From Sphingomonas taxi (lineage in GTDB: Bacteria; Pseudomonadota; Alphaproteobacteria; Sphingomonadales; Sphingomonadaceae), in NCBI GenBank assembly GCA_003243195.1, contig QFQI01000001.1, forward strand, positions 567,774-631,773: a DNA stretch of 64,000 nt. The letters run 5' to 3'. Numbering within the stretch: position 1 is the stretch's first letter; every line of letters starts with the position of its first letter. A model generated the notes under the pieces. It had not been told where the DNA came from. It was given only the letters and a program-made list of their open reading frames with translations, and searched no databases. A program made the translations under genes and the position numbers. Positions 34,709 through 42,140 of this stretch are shown here, in pieces.

Positions 34709-35521
34709 TCAGCGCAGCGTCACCGCATGACGTGCGAGATGCGCTGCCTCGCGCCGCCACCAAGCGGCCGCGACATCGGTGCACGGCGTTTCGTTGCCGA
34801 ACGTCATGTCAGGAACGAAGGCGTCGACGACGAAGCGGAGCGTCCGTTCCGCCTGCGCCAGCGTGACGGCTCCATCCGGCTCCAGCGCGAACGTGCCGGG
34901 GATTAACGGCGCATCGTATCGCGCGGCCTGCGTGCTCCACGTGACGCGCTCGCCATGCAGCGCGACCGATACCTCATAGTCCTCCATGCCGGCGGCCGCG
35001 TGCGTCGGGCGCGCCACCGCCAGAGCGCCATGCGCGCCCGCCAGGATCAGCCCACCCTCGCGCGCCTCGCTCGATCCGCTCGCCGCGTCCGTCACCGCCG
35101 TCAGGCGCAGTCCCAGCAGCGGCCCCTGCGTCGCTTGCTGGCGCCAATCCTCGACATAGGCGCCCGACGGCGCGATCTCGATCACGCTGTTGCCGATCGG
35201 GAGCAACCGCGCCGCCTCCGGCCACTGGTCGTGCGGCTGGTAGCTGGAGGAGATCTGCCACGCCATCTCGCCCGCGTCCGGATCCCACATCGTATCGCCG
35301 ATCCAGCCCTGCCGCTGGTCGACGGGGGTCGCGGCGCCGTCGGGCAGGCGCAAGTCGATCGTGAACGTGCGCGACTGGAACCAGAACACGCGCGTCGTCA
35401 GGTCAGTCAGCCCGTTGCAGAAGGTGATCGAGTGCCGCCGGAACGCGCCCAGCAGGTGCGACGGAAACGCAGGGTCGGCGATGCGCGGCGGCAGCGTCGC
35501 CAGCAACGCCGCCAGGGTCAC
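34709..35521 (-). CDS. Protein of unknown function coupled to the 2OG-type oxygenase
   Basis: 270 residues, no signal peptide or membrane helix. The start is GTG at 35521, forming a GTGA overlap with the oxygenase stop. The sequence alternates short strands (TRVFWFQSRTFTIDLRLP, then RQGWIGDTMWDPDAGEMAWQ and NSVIEIAPSGAYVEDWRQ), suggesting an all-beta barrel or lipocalin-like fold. No known motif was recognised. Tight coupling suggests it binds or processes the same small molecule as the oxygenase. Function is not assigned. Confidence 0.78.
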   Translation of the reverse strand: MTLAALLATLPPRIADPAFPSHLLGAFRRHSITFCNGLTDLTTRVFWFQSRTFTIDLRLPDGAATPVDQRQGWIGDTMWDPDAGEMAWQISSSYQPHDQWPEAARLLPIGNSVIEIAPSGAYVEDWRQQATQGPLLGLRLTAVTDAASGSSEAREGGLILAGAHGALAVARPTHAAAGMEDYEVSVALHGERVTWSTQAARYDAPLIPGTFALEPDGAVTLAQAERTLRFVVDAFVPDMTFGNETPCTDVAAAWWRREAAHLARHAVTLR

Positions 35522-36507
35522 GCCTGAACCCCGAACGAGTCGAGCGGCAGCGCGTTCGCCAGCGTCAGTTCGCCGCGTGCCTGTCGTGCCTTGAGATAGG
35601 CGAAGGTCTGCGCGGTCTGGTGGAACAGATGCTCGCCACAACGCAGCGGGGCGTAGCGACGCGCACCGTGCGGTGGCACGAGCGGCGCCACGACATGGTC
35701 GTAATCGCAGGTGAAGAACAGCGGGAAGGAATAGCGCTCCTCCGCCACCTTCTTCACCCGATGCGTGGTCGCCAACCAGCGCCCGTTGGACATCAGCTCC
35801 ATCATGTCGCCGATGTTCATCACCATCGCGCCATCGACGAGCGGCACGTCGATCCATGCGCCGGCGCGGTCCAGCACCTGCAATCCGGCGGCGGTCGCGA
35901 ACAGCAAGGTGAAGCATTCATAATCGGTGTGCGCACCGATTCCGGGCCGGTCCTCCGCCGCGGGCGCCAGGGGGTAATGGATCAGGCGCAACTGGTTGGG
36001 CGGGTGGCGCAGGTGACCGGCGAAATGATCCTCGTCGAGACCGAGCGCGAGCGCGAAGGCGCCGAACAGTTGCCGGCCCACCGCGCTCAGGTGGCGGTAA
36101 TAGGCCAGCACGTCGTCGCGAAAGCCGGGCAGGTCCGGCCACAGGTTCGGGCCGAGCAGCGGGCGGCGGCCGTCCGCGGCGAGATAGTCGTTGTTGACGT
36201 CGTACGTCTCCTTCAGGTCGCGCGTGCCGCCGCCGAACACCTCCTCGCCGGCGGGCACATAGCCGCTGTGATTGGACGAACGGCCGATGTAGCACGCCAT
36301 CTTTGCCGCCATGTCCTGCGCGAAATATCGCCGCGCGGTTGCGAGCAGGCGCTCGCCCGGTGCCTGCTCGAGCTGCGCGCCGCGGATGTAGAGGAAGCCC
36401 GAGCGGCGACAGGCGTCGTCGAGCGCGTGCGCCACCGCGATGCGGTCAACCTGTCGCGCGCTCGCCAGTCCCGAGATGTCGATGATGGGGAGCGGAAGGG
36501 TGTCCAT
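35518..36507 (-). CDS. Isopenicillin-N-synthase-like Fe(II)/2-oxoglutarate oxygenase
   Basis: 329 residues. The start LPLPIIDISGLASARQVDRI and the DIOX_N pattern are typical. The iron triad is seen as HTD in GIGAHTDYECFTLLF and the distal His in LATTHRVKKVAEERYSFPLF, whose Arg-x-Ser should hold 2-oxoglutarate. Related enzymes hydroxylate, desaturate or cyclise small molecules in the cytoplasm. ATG 36507 is preferred; a GTG at 36525 would add six residues. It diverges from the LysR gene, with a LysR-type box 58 bp upstream, and couples to an unknown beta-rich protein. Substrate unknown. Confidence 0.87.
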   Translation of the reverse strand: MDTLPLPIIDISGLASARQVDRIAVAHALDDACRRSGFLYIRGAQLEQAPGERLLATARRYFAQDMAAKMACYIGRSSNHSGYVPAGEEVFGGGTRDLKETYDVNNDYLAADGRRPLLGPNLWPDLPGFRDDVLAYYRHLSAVGRQLFGAFALALGLDEDHFAGHLRHPPNQLRLIHYPLAPAAEDRPGIGAHTDYECFTLLFATAAGLQVLDRAGAWIDVPLVDGAMVMNIGDMMELMSNGRWLATTHRVKKVAEERYSFPLFFTCDYDHVVAPLVPPHGARRYAPLRCGEHLFHQTAQTFAYLKARQARGELTLANALPLDSFGVQA

Positions 36508-36564
36508 CACCCACGTCTCGCCCACCGCCAGATCATAGCGAAAGATCGTGATTATTTATGGTTT

Positions 36565-36584
36565 GCATCAATCCCATCTATGGG
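36565..36584. promoter_or_regulatory. LysR-type box, copy 1: GCAT-N7-ATCTATG
   Basis: GCAT, seven bases, ATCTATG (36565-36582), in the divergent gap between the oxygenase and LysR genes. Spacing equals that of the two other copies, and T-N11-A is satisfied. Its centre also forms CCCAT-CT-ATGGG (36573-36584). It probably controls the oxygenase operon and the LysR gene itself. Confidence 0.6.
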
Positions 36585-36630
36585 CCGATAATCGGCGACC
36601 GTGACGCGACCGAAGGAAGGTGATCGCACC

Positions 36631-37569
36631 ATGGACGAACGGACGGTGCCGACCGACCAGAAGTTTGCCAGTCGCGTCGACTGGAACCTGATGCGCACCT
36701 TCGTCGAGATCGTCCGCGCCGGCGGGATCGGCGCCGCCGCGCGTCAGCTCAACAAGCAGCAACCCAGCATCAGCGCCGCGCTCAAGCGGCTGGAGGAGCA
36801 CGTCGGCACCACGCTGCTCCGCCGCGGCGCGACCGGGGTGGAGATGACCGCCGCGGGCAAGGCGATGATGGCGCTGTGCGAGGACATGCTGGAATCGGCG
36901 CGCATGATGCCGCACCAGATCGCGCAGGCGACGCGGCGAGTCGAAGGGATCGTGCGCATCCAGATGGTGTCCGCGATCATCTCGCCCGAACTGGACGAGG
37001 CGCTCGCCAGCTTCCATCGCCGCAACCCGGACATCCATATCGAGATCCGCGTGTCGCCGTGGCGCCAGGTTCTCGATGCGCTGGAGCGCGGCGACGTGGA
37101 GATCGGTGTCGGCTATGATGGCGGCGATCGCGGCAGCCTGATCTACGAGCCGCTCTTCGTCGAGCGCCAGCAACTGTATTGCGGGCGCAGCCACCCGCTG
37201 TTCGGCTATCGCGTCGGACGCCTCAACGAGTTGAAGGACGAGGGATTCGTCCTGACCGGCGACGACGAGATCGAGACGATCACCCAGTTGCGGCGTCGCT
37301 ATCGGCTGGGCACGCGCGTCAACGGCGTGGCGGAGGACGTCAACGAGGCGCGCCGGCTGATCGTCAACGGCATCGGCATCGGCTTCCTGCCGACCCTGGC
37401 CGCGGCAGAGGCGGTCGCGGCGGGCAAATTGTGGCCGATCCTGCTGACCGAGTTCGAGCCATCCTACGACATCTTCCTGCTGGCGCGCGAACAGCCGGCG
37501 CGCGACACGGCGACCCAGTTGTTCATCGACGAGGTATACCGCCGGATCCGCGCGCAACGTCATCCATGA
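36631..37569 (+). CDS. LysR-family regulator of the hydroxylase/oxygenase/sulfotransferase cluster
   Basis: 312 residues. The winged helix is LMRTFVEIVRAGGIGAAARQ, then LNKQQPSISAALKRLEEHVG and TTLLRRGATGVEMTAAG. The effector domain starts near GIVRIQMVSAIISPELDEAL and has the usual VNGIGIGFLPTLAAAEAVAA. ATG 36631 follows GAAGGAAGG by about eleven bases; the upstream GTG at 36601 is less likely. Boxes of one type (GCAT-N7-ATCTATG) lie before this gene and the facing oxygenase, before the hydroxylase at 33607 and before the hydroxylase at 37835, so this protein is the natural candidate for all three. The effector is unknown. Confidence 0.87.
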   Translation: MDERTVPTDQKFASRVDWNLMRTFVEIVRAGGIGAAARQLNKQQPSISAALKRLEEHVGTTLLRRGATGVEMTAAGKAMMALCEDMLESARMMPHQIAQATRRVEGIVRIQMVSAIISPELDEALASFHRRNPDIHIEIRVSPWRQVLDALERGDVEIGVGYDGGDRGSLIYEPLFVERQQLYCGRSHPLFGYRVGRLNELKDEGFVLTGDDEIETITQLRRRYRLGTRVNGVAEDVNEARRLIVNGIGIGFLPTLAAAEAVAAGKLWPILLTEFEPSYDIFLLAREQPARDTATQLFIDEVYRRIRAQRHP

Positions 37570-37582
37570 CGGTGCGTCGCGG

Positions 37583-37609
37583 GCATAAGCCGTATCTATG
37601 CCATCCATA
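37583..37609 (+). promoter_or_regulatory. LysR-type box, copy 2: GCATA-N9-TATG-N5-CATA
   Basis: GCATA, nine bases, TATGC forms a perfect 5-9-5 inverted repeat that meets T-N11-A. TATG-N5-CATA continues it, within the repeat TCTATG-N5-CATAGA (37595-37611). It starts 14 bp after the LysR stop and precedes the second hydroxylase operon. It matches copies 1 and 3 in arms and spacing. Confidence 0.65.
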
Positions 37610-37658
37610 GAAATTTAGCGCCTGCCGCGATGAGCGCCGGGTGGATCACCTTTCCCCC

Positions 37659-37838
37659 ATGACGACGGAGGACCAGGTGCGCCACAATCCACGACCCGCG
37701 TTCATCGCCACCCTCACCCGCCTGGCCGGGCGCGTCGGGCTCATGCTGCTGAACGGCCTCGCCGTCCGCGCCGGCGCGGTCGGAGGGCTGCCCGATCTGC
37801 GCGCGCGCGCCGTTCCGCCGGTGGCGCGGGGGCGATGA
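37659..37838 (+). CDS. Possible small protein upstream of the second hydroxylase
   Basis: A 59-residue frame (ATG 37659; GTG 37641 would add six) that ends in an ATGA overlap with the hydroxylase start at 37835. The sequence is basic with a weakly hydrophobic centre (RLAGRVGLMLLNGLAVRAG). No ribosome site is clear and no family was recognised. The overlap suggests a leader for translational coupling, but the frame could be chance in high-GC DNA. Confidence 0.3.
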   Translation: MTTEDQVRHNPRPAFIATLTRLAGRVGLMLLNGLAVRAGAVGGLPDLRARAVPPVARGR

Positions 37839-38719
37839 TGACCCACAAGCCGATCGACTACCTGCCGCCGGCCTTCGTCGCGGCCGTCTGCACCTTCTGG
37901 GCGTTCGCGCCGCAGGCCTGGGCCGAAAGCCCGTGGACGATCGTGATCGCCGCCACCGCGGTGCCGCTGCTGGTGCAGGCGATCGAGGCGGTCGCGGAGC
38001 GGCACGAGGGCTGGCGGATGAACCGCCGCGAGTTCCTGACCGACTTGGGCTATGTGATCTTCAACACCGCGGTCATCGGCTGGCTGACGACGCATCTGGC
38101 GGAGGATCCGCTGCGCGCGGCCAAGGCGTCGCTCGGCATCACCACGCAGTGGGCGATGCATCTGCCGTTCCTGGCGCAGGTGGCGCTCGTTATCGTGGTG
38201 ATCGAGTTCGGCCAGTATTGGATGCATCGCGCGATGCACAACACGGCGCTGTGGTACACGCACGCGCCGCACCATCATCTGACGCAGTTGAACGCGATGA
38301 AGGGCGCGGTCGGCAATCCGATCGAACTGTTCCTCATCAGCCTCAGCATCGTGGCCCTGTTCGACCTGTCGACCGCGGCGGTGCTGTGCGGTGTCAACGT
38401 GCTGATCGTGACCTCGGTGTTCGCGCATGCCAATGTGCGCGCCGATCCGCCGCTTTTCTACTCCTTCTTCTTCACCACCATTCGTCATCACAGCCTGCAT
38501 CATTCCACCGGCTATGATGAAACCCGCAGCAACTACGCCAATTCGCTGATCCTGCTCGACCGCCTGTTCGGCACCTATCGCGAGGGCGAGGCCATCATCG
38601 TCGGGCAGGACGATCGTCGTCGCCTTTCGATCCGGGAGCAGACGCTGTTCCCGCTGCGCCCAATGATCGAGCGGATGAAGGCGCGCCGCGTGTCGAACGG
38701 CTCGGTGACCACCGGCTGA
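37835..38719 (+). CDS. Fatty-acid hydroxylase / sterol desaturase family membrane enzyme (copy 2)
   Basis: 294 residues, several membrane helices. His boxes: HRAMH in FGQYWMHRAMHN, HAPHHH in LWYTHAPHHHLTQLN, and HHSLHH in FTTIRHHSLHHSTGY. KGAVGNPIELFLISL matches the paralogue at 33607, so the two arose by duplication or are kept for successive steps on one lipid. It is preceded by a LysR-type box and overlaps the sulfotransferase gene at TGATG (38717-38721). Hydroxylation followed by sulfation of the new hydroxyl is an attractive reading but is inference. Confidence 0.87.
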   Translation: MMTHKPIDYLPPAFVAAVCTFWAFAPQAWAESPWTIVIAATAVPLLVQAIEAVAERHEGWRMNRREFLTDLGYVIFNTAVIGWLTTHLAEDPLRAAKASLGITTQWAMHLPFLAQVALVIVVIEFGQYWMHRAMHNTALWYTHAPHHHLTQLNAMKGAVGNPIELFLISLSIVALFDLSTAAVLCGVNVLIVTSVFAHANVRADPPLFYSFFFTTIRHHSLHHSTGYDETRSNYANSLILLDRLFGTYREGEAIIVGQDDRRRLSIREQTLFPLRPMIERMKARRVSNGSVTTG

Positions 38720-40323
38720 TGCTGCTGGCCGCACGCCCGGTCGACTGCGGCGTCGGGCGCGACGAGCGGGTCGCCGCCGCGCGCGCGGCGCTGGCCCGTG
38801 GCGACTGGACCGCGGTCGCCCGCTTCGCGGGTGCGGTGCTGGCGGAGTGCGGCGAGGATGCGGAGGCGCTGTTCCTCCATGGGCTGGCGGATGCCGCCGC
38901 CGGGCGCGTCGCGGCGGCGATCGAACTGATCGAGCGGGCCGTGGCGCGCTGCCCGGCGGGAGAGTATCGCGCGCAACTGGCGCGGCTGTACGTCGGCGTG
39001 CGCCGCGATGGCGACGCGGCCACGGTGCTGGCGGCGGCAGAGGCAGCGCTCCCCGACGATGCGTTGAGCCGTGACACGATAGGGTGCGTCTATGCGCGGC
39101 TCGGCGATCATGCCGCCTCGCTCCCGCACTTCGACGTGGCGGTGGCGCTGGCGCCCGACCATGTCGGCTATCGCTACAACCACGCCGCCGCGCTTGGCTT
39201 TCTGGGGTGCACCGATGCGGCGGAAGCAGCGGTCGAGGCGCTGCTGGAACGCGCGCCCGATGATGCCCGTGCGCACCATCTGCTCGCCGGACTGCGCAAG
39301 CAGACCGCCGCGCGTCATCACGTCGATCGGCTCACGACCGTCCGTGCGCGGGCGCGGGACGATCGCTCGCGCGTGTTGCTGGGCTATGCGCTGGCGAAGG
39401 AGTTGGACGATCTCGGCCGCGCCGGCGATGCGCTCGATACGTTATGCTCGACCAACGCCGCGCACCGCGCGACGCTGAGCTATGACATCGCCGACGACAT
39501 CGCGATCTTCGACGCGATCGAGGCCGCATGGCCGATGATGTCGGCCGCGCCGGTCACCACGCCGGCATCCGACGCGCCGATCTTCGTCATCGGCATGCCG
39601 CGCACCGGCACGACGCTGGTCGACCGCATCCTGTCGTCGCACCCGCAGGTGGAAAGCGCGGGCGAATTGCAGGCGATGCCGCTTGCAGTGAAGGCCGCCG
39701 CCGGCACCCGCACCCGCCACGTCCTCGATGTCGAAACGATCCACGCCGCCGCGTCGGCCGACGCCGGCGCGGTCGGGCGTGACTATCTGCGCCGCGCGCA
39801 ACATCACCGCCGTGACCCCGCGCACCGCTTCGTCGACAAGTTTCCGGGCAATTTCCATTACGCCGGCGTGATCGCGCGCGCGTTGCCGAACGCGCGGATC
39901 GTCTGCCTGCGCCGCCATCCGATGGACACGGTGCTGAGCAATTTCCGCAACCTGTTCGCGATCGGGTCGCGCTACTACGACTATAGCTACGACCTGGCCG
40001 ATATCGCGGCCTATTACGTCCGCTTCTCCCGCCTGATGGCGCTGTGGCGCACCGCGCTGCCCGGCCGCGTGCTGGAGCTTCGCTATGAGGATCTGGTCGC
40101 GGATCAGGAGTGCCAGACGCGGCGGCTGCTCGACCATTGCGGGCTGTCGTGGTCCGACGCGTGCCTCGCCTTCCACGACAACGCCGCCCCGGTTTCCACG
40201 CCAAGCGCCGCGCAGGTACGACGCCCGCTGTACCGCGACGCGGTCGCACGGTGGAAGCGCCATGCCGATGTGCTGGCGCCCGCACGGCGCGTCTTCGAGG
40301 AGGCCGGCATTGCGATCGATTGA
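38719..40323 (+). CDS. TPR-containing sulfotransferase-family protein (copy 2)
   Basis: 534 residues. The first 250 residues are TPR-like repeats (AELEC-type helices such as EALFLHGLADAAAGRVAAAI, and YNHAAALGFLGCTDAAEAAV). The sulfotransferase domain follows: PAPS loop IFVIGMPRTGTTLVDRIL near 290-306, RFVDKFPGNFHY, and IVCLRRHPMDTVLSNFRN for the 3'-phosphate. It would sulfate a hydroxyl on a lipid, glycan or peptide. It is translationally coupled to the hydroxylase upstream and to a small secreted protein downstream. It shares its architecture with the protein at 15477 but is clearly diverged. Acceptor unknown. Confidence 0.84.
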   Translation: MLLAARPVDCGVGRDERVAAARAALARGDWTAVARFAGAVLAECGEDAEALFLHGLADAAAGRVAAAIELIERAVARCPAGEYRAQLARLYVGVRRDGDAATVLAAAEAALPDDALSRDTIGCVYARLGDHAASLPHFDVAVALAPDHVGYRYNHAAALGFLGCTDAAEAAVEALLERAPDDARAHHLLAGLRKQTAARHHVDRLTTVRARARDDRSRVLLGYALAKELDDLGRAGDALDTLCSTNAAHRATLSYDIADDIAIFDAIEAAWPMMSAAPVTTPASDAPIFVIGMPRTGTTLVDRILSSHPQVESAGELQAMPLAVKAAAGTRTRHVLDVETIHAAASADAGAVGRDYLRRAQHHRRDPAHRFVDKFPGNFHYAGVIARALPNARIVCLRRHPMDTVLSNFRNLFAIGSRYYDYSYDLADIAAYYVRFSRLMALWRTALPGRVLELRYEDLVADQECQTRRLLDHCGLSWSDACLAFHDNAAPVSTPSAAQVRRPLYRDAVARWKRHADVLAPARRVFEEAGIAID

Positions 40324-40684
40324 GCGCGTCGCCGCCGTCTTGCTAGCCGCGGCGTTCGTGCACGCTGCGGCATCGGCCGCCCCCCGGGCGAAGCTCGTTT
40401 CGGACCACCCGGTCGATTGCCTGCAGGTGTCCGGCACGCGCCCCTCGACGGCCGCAGCCGTCCTCATCAACGGGCATCCGGTCGCGGTGGACGGTGGCCG
40501 GCACTGGCGCGTCCGGCTGCCGGTCGAGACGGTTCGCGGCTGGTCGCGGCCCGGCGCCCGCACGATCCGCGTGACGCTGGCGACCCCGGCGGGCGGCCGC
40601 GCGGTCGAATACGAAACCGACCTGCCGGTCGGGCTGCTCGGCGGGCGCATCGACCTTGCCGCGCTGGTGGTACGACTGCGCTGA
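40310..40684 (+). CDS. Small secreted protein of unknown function (TTG start)
   Basis: 124 residues. The start is TTG at 40310 because a strong ribosome site (GAGGAGG, 40297-40303) lies six bases before it and the first residues form a signal peptide (RVAAVLLAAAFVHAAASA). It overlaps the sulfotransferase end by 14 bases. The mature part is mostly beta (VDCLQVSGTRPSTAAAVLIN, then GGRAVEYETDLPVGLLGG) with a single Cys. No family was recognised. As the last gene of the hydroxylase/sulfotransferase unit it may be exported with or act on the product. Confidence 0.65.
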   Translation: MRSIERVAAVLLAAAFVHAAASAAPRAKLVSDHPVDCLQVSGTRPSTAAAVLINGHPVAVDGGRHWRVRLPVETVRGWSRPGARTIRVTLATPAGGRAVEYETDLPVGLLGGRIDLAALVVRLR

Positions 40685-40795
40685 GCGTTTCCGCCCCGGC
40701 GACTTGTCGGCGATCCGTTGTCACCTCTCCTTCGAATCACTATGTGACCCGCGCCGCCGGGTTACGAGCGGTAGTGATATCGACGTAAGGAGAGG

Positions 40796-41131
40796 ATGAT
40801 GAAGATCGGCTTCCTGGCCGCGGCCGCCCTCGGCCTGGCATGCGCGGGCGCGGCGAATGCCGCCGGCTCCGAGAATCCGCTGGCGAAGGATGCCGCGATC
40901 CTCCAGCTCAAGGGTCTGGACCTCGCCACTGCCGATGGACAGCAGCGGCTCGCGATCCGCATGGATGCCGCGGCACAGGCGGTATGCGGCGACGAGCGTC
41001 TGGCCAGCGTCCATCTCGCGCTGGCGAACAAGGCGCGTGACTGCCGGGCACATGTGATCGCCGATATCCGCGATCAGATCGAGACCCACCAGGCATCGCT
41101 CGGCACCACGGCGCAGCTCGCCGCGCGCTGA
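40796..41131 (+). CDS. UrcA-family secreted protein
   Basis: 111 residues with a signal peptide (GFLAAAALGLACAGAANA). The mature part follows the UrcA pattern: LDLATADGQQRLAIRMDAAA, then QAVCG and a second Cys in KARDCRAHVIADI, probably forming one disulfide. AAGGAGAGG precedes the paired ATGs at 40796 and 40799. The family is common in sphingomonads and caulobacters; its function is unknown. It stands alone, 111 bp after the small secreted protein, and converges on the urea/guanidine operon. Confidence 0.8.
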   Translation: MMKIGFLAAAALGLACAGAANAAGSENPLAKDAAILQLKGLDLATADGQQRLAIRMDAAAQAVCGDERLASVHLALANKARDCRAHVIADIRDQIETHQASLGTTAQLAAR

Positions 41132-41164
41132 TCCTTCAGCCACCTACCGCCCTTGCCGGACGGC

Positions 41165-41192
41165 GGCGACACGCAGTTGATGCTGCGTCGCC
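41165..41192. terminator. Hairpin between urcA-family gene and the carboxylase operon
   Basis: ACGCAG (41171-41176) pairs with CTGCGT (41183-41188), extended by GGCG/CGCC across a two-base bulge. It is the only strong hairpin in the 91-bp gap between converging genes. No U-run. Confidence 0.4.
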
Positions 41193-41222
41193 GTCGCCCG
41201 GCGCTGGCCGCGATAACCGGCG

Positions 41223-42140
41223 CTACTTCCCGACCGTTGCCGGATTCGGCCACCAGGACAGCGTGTGGTGATCGTGCGCGCTCGTCCAGATACCCTCCGG
41301 CGTATAGCGCAGCGCCCCGCTGCCGACCGCCTTGCCGACGCGTGCGGTGACCGTCAGCGTCTGCGGATCGATGACGGCGTACGTCTGCTCCTCCGTGGTG
41401 CGCAGCCACACCTTCCCGCCACCGGTGTCGATATCGCCATAGGCCAGCTTCGCGCCCACCTTGACGCGCCCGGTGACCGCGTTGGTGGCGGGATCAACGC
41501 GTGCGACGGTGCCGTCACCCTGCTCCTGTACCCACACCGCGCCCTCCCCCGCCGCGAGGAAGCCGGGGTCCGTGCCCAGCGGGATCGTGGCGACGACGGT
41601 GTTGGTCGCGGGGTCGATCCGCTGCACGGTGCGCCCCTCCAGGCTCACCGCCCACACCGCGTCGAACCCGAACGCGAGATAGGAGGTGCCCGGCGTGACC
41701 GCGACGGTGGCGATGACCCCGTCGGTTGCGGGGTCGACCCGCGACACCACGCCCTTCGCATCGCTGGCGATCCAGACCGAGCCGGCGCCGGTGACGACGT
41801 TCAGCTCGCCGGCGGGATTGGCGACCCCGGTCGTGATCGCGGCGACGACCTTACCCGTGCGCGCGTCGACACGGTTGAGCGTGCGCGTGTCGCAATCCGC
41901 CACCCACAAGGTGTCGCGGGTGAACGCCATCGCGCCACACGGGTGCGCCATCGGCACCGTCGCCTTCAGCCCGTCGCGCGCCCAGCGTTCGACACGCCCC
42001 TTGTTGGTCGCCCACACGGCGTCGCCATCGACCACGAGGAAGTCGGCGAAGCCGGGGACCGCGATCACCTGCTCCTGCTGCGCCATGGCGGGAACGGACC
42101 AGCCGAGCGCCAACGCCAGGACCCAGAACCGCGCGCGCAT
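41223..42140 (-). CDS. Secreted beta-propeller (YVTN/Vgb-like) protein at the end of the carboxylase operon
   Basis: 305 residues with a signal peptide (MRARFWVLALALGWSVPAMA). Six or seven propeller repeats follow, each with a DxATN-type turn (RVDPATDGVIATVAVTPGTS, RIDPATNTVVATIPLGTDPG, RVDPATNAVTGRVKVGAKL) and a VW strand. The fold resembles virginiamycin-B-lyase-like and YVTN propellers, often ligand binders. The ATG at 42140 shares a base with the atzF stop (TGATG), so it is part of the operon. A secreted propeller is not a usual member of such operons; its job is unknown. Confidence 0.82.
   Translation of the reverse strand: MRARFWVLALALGWSVPAMAQQEQVIAVPGFADFLVVDGDAVWATNKGRVERWARDGLKATVPMAHPCGAMAFTRDTLWVADCDTRTLNRVDARTGKVVAAITTGVANPAGELNVVTGAGSVWIASDAKGVVSRVDPATDGVIATVAVTPGTSYLAFGFDAVWAVSLEGRTVQRIDPATNTVVATIPLGTDPGFLAAGEGAVWVQEQGDGTVARVDPATNAVTGRVKVGAKLAYGDIDTGGGKVWLRTTEEQTYAVIDPQTLTVTARVGKAVGSGALRYTPEGIWTSAHDHHTLSWWPNPATVGK

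Noticed and set aside
40741..40795. Possible small RNA or leader before the UrcA-family gene
   Set aside because: No terminator-like hairpin or promoter clear enough to support it.
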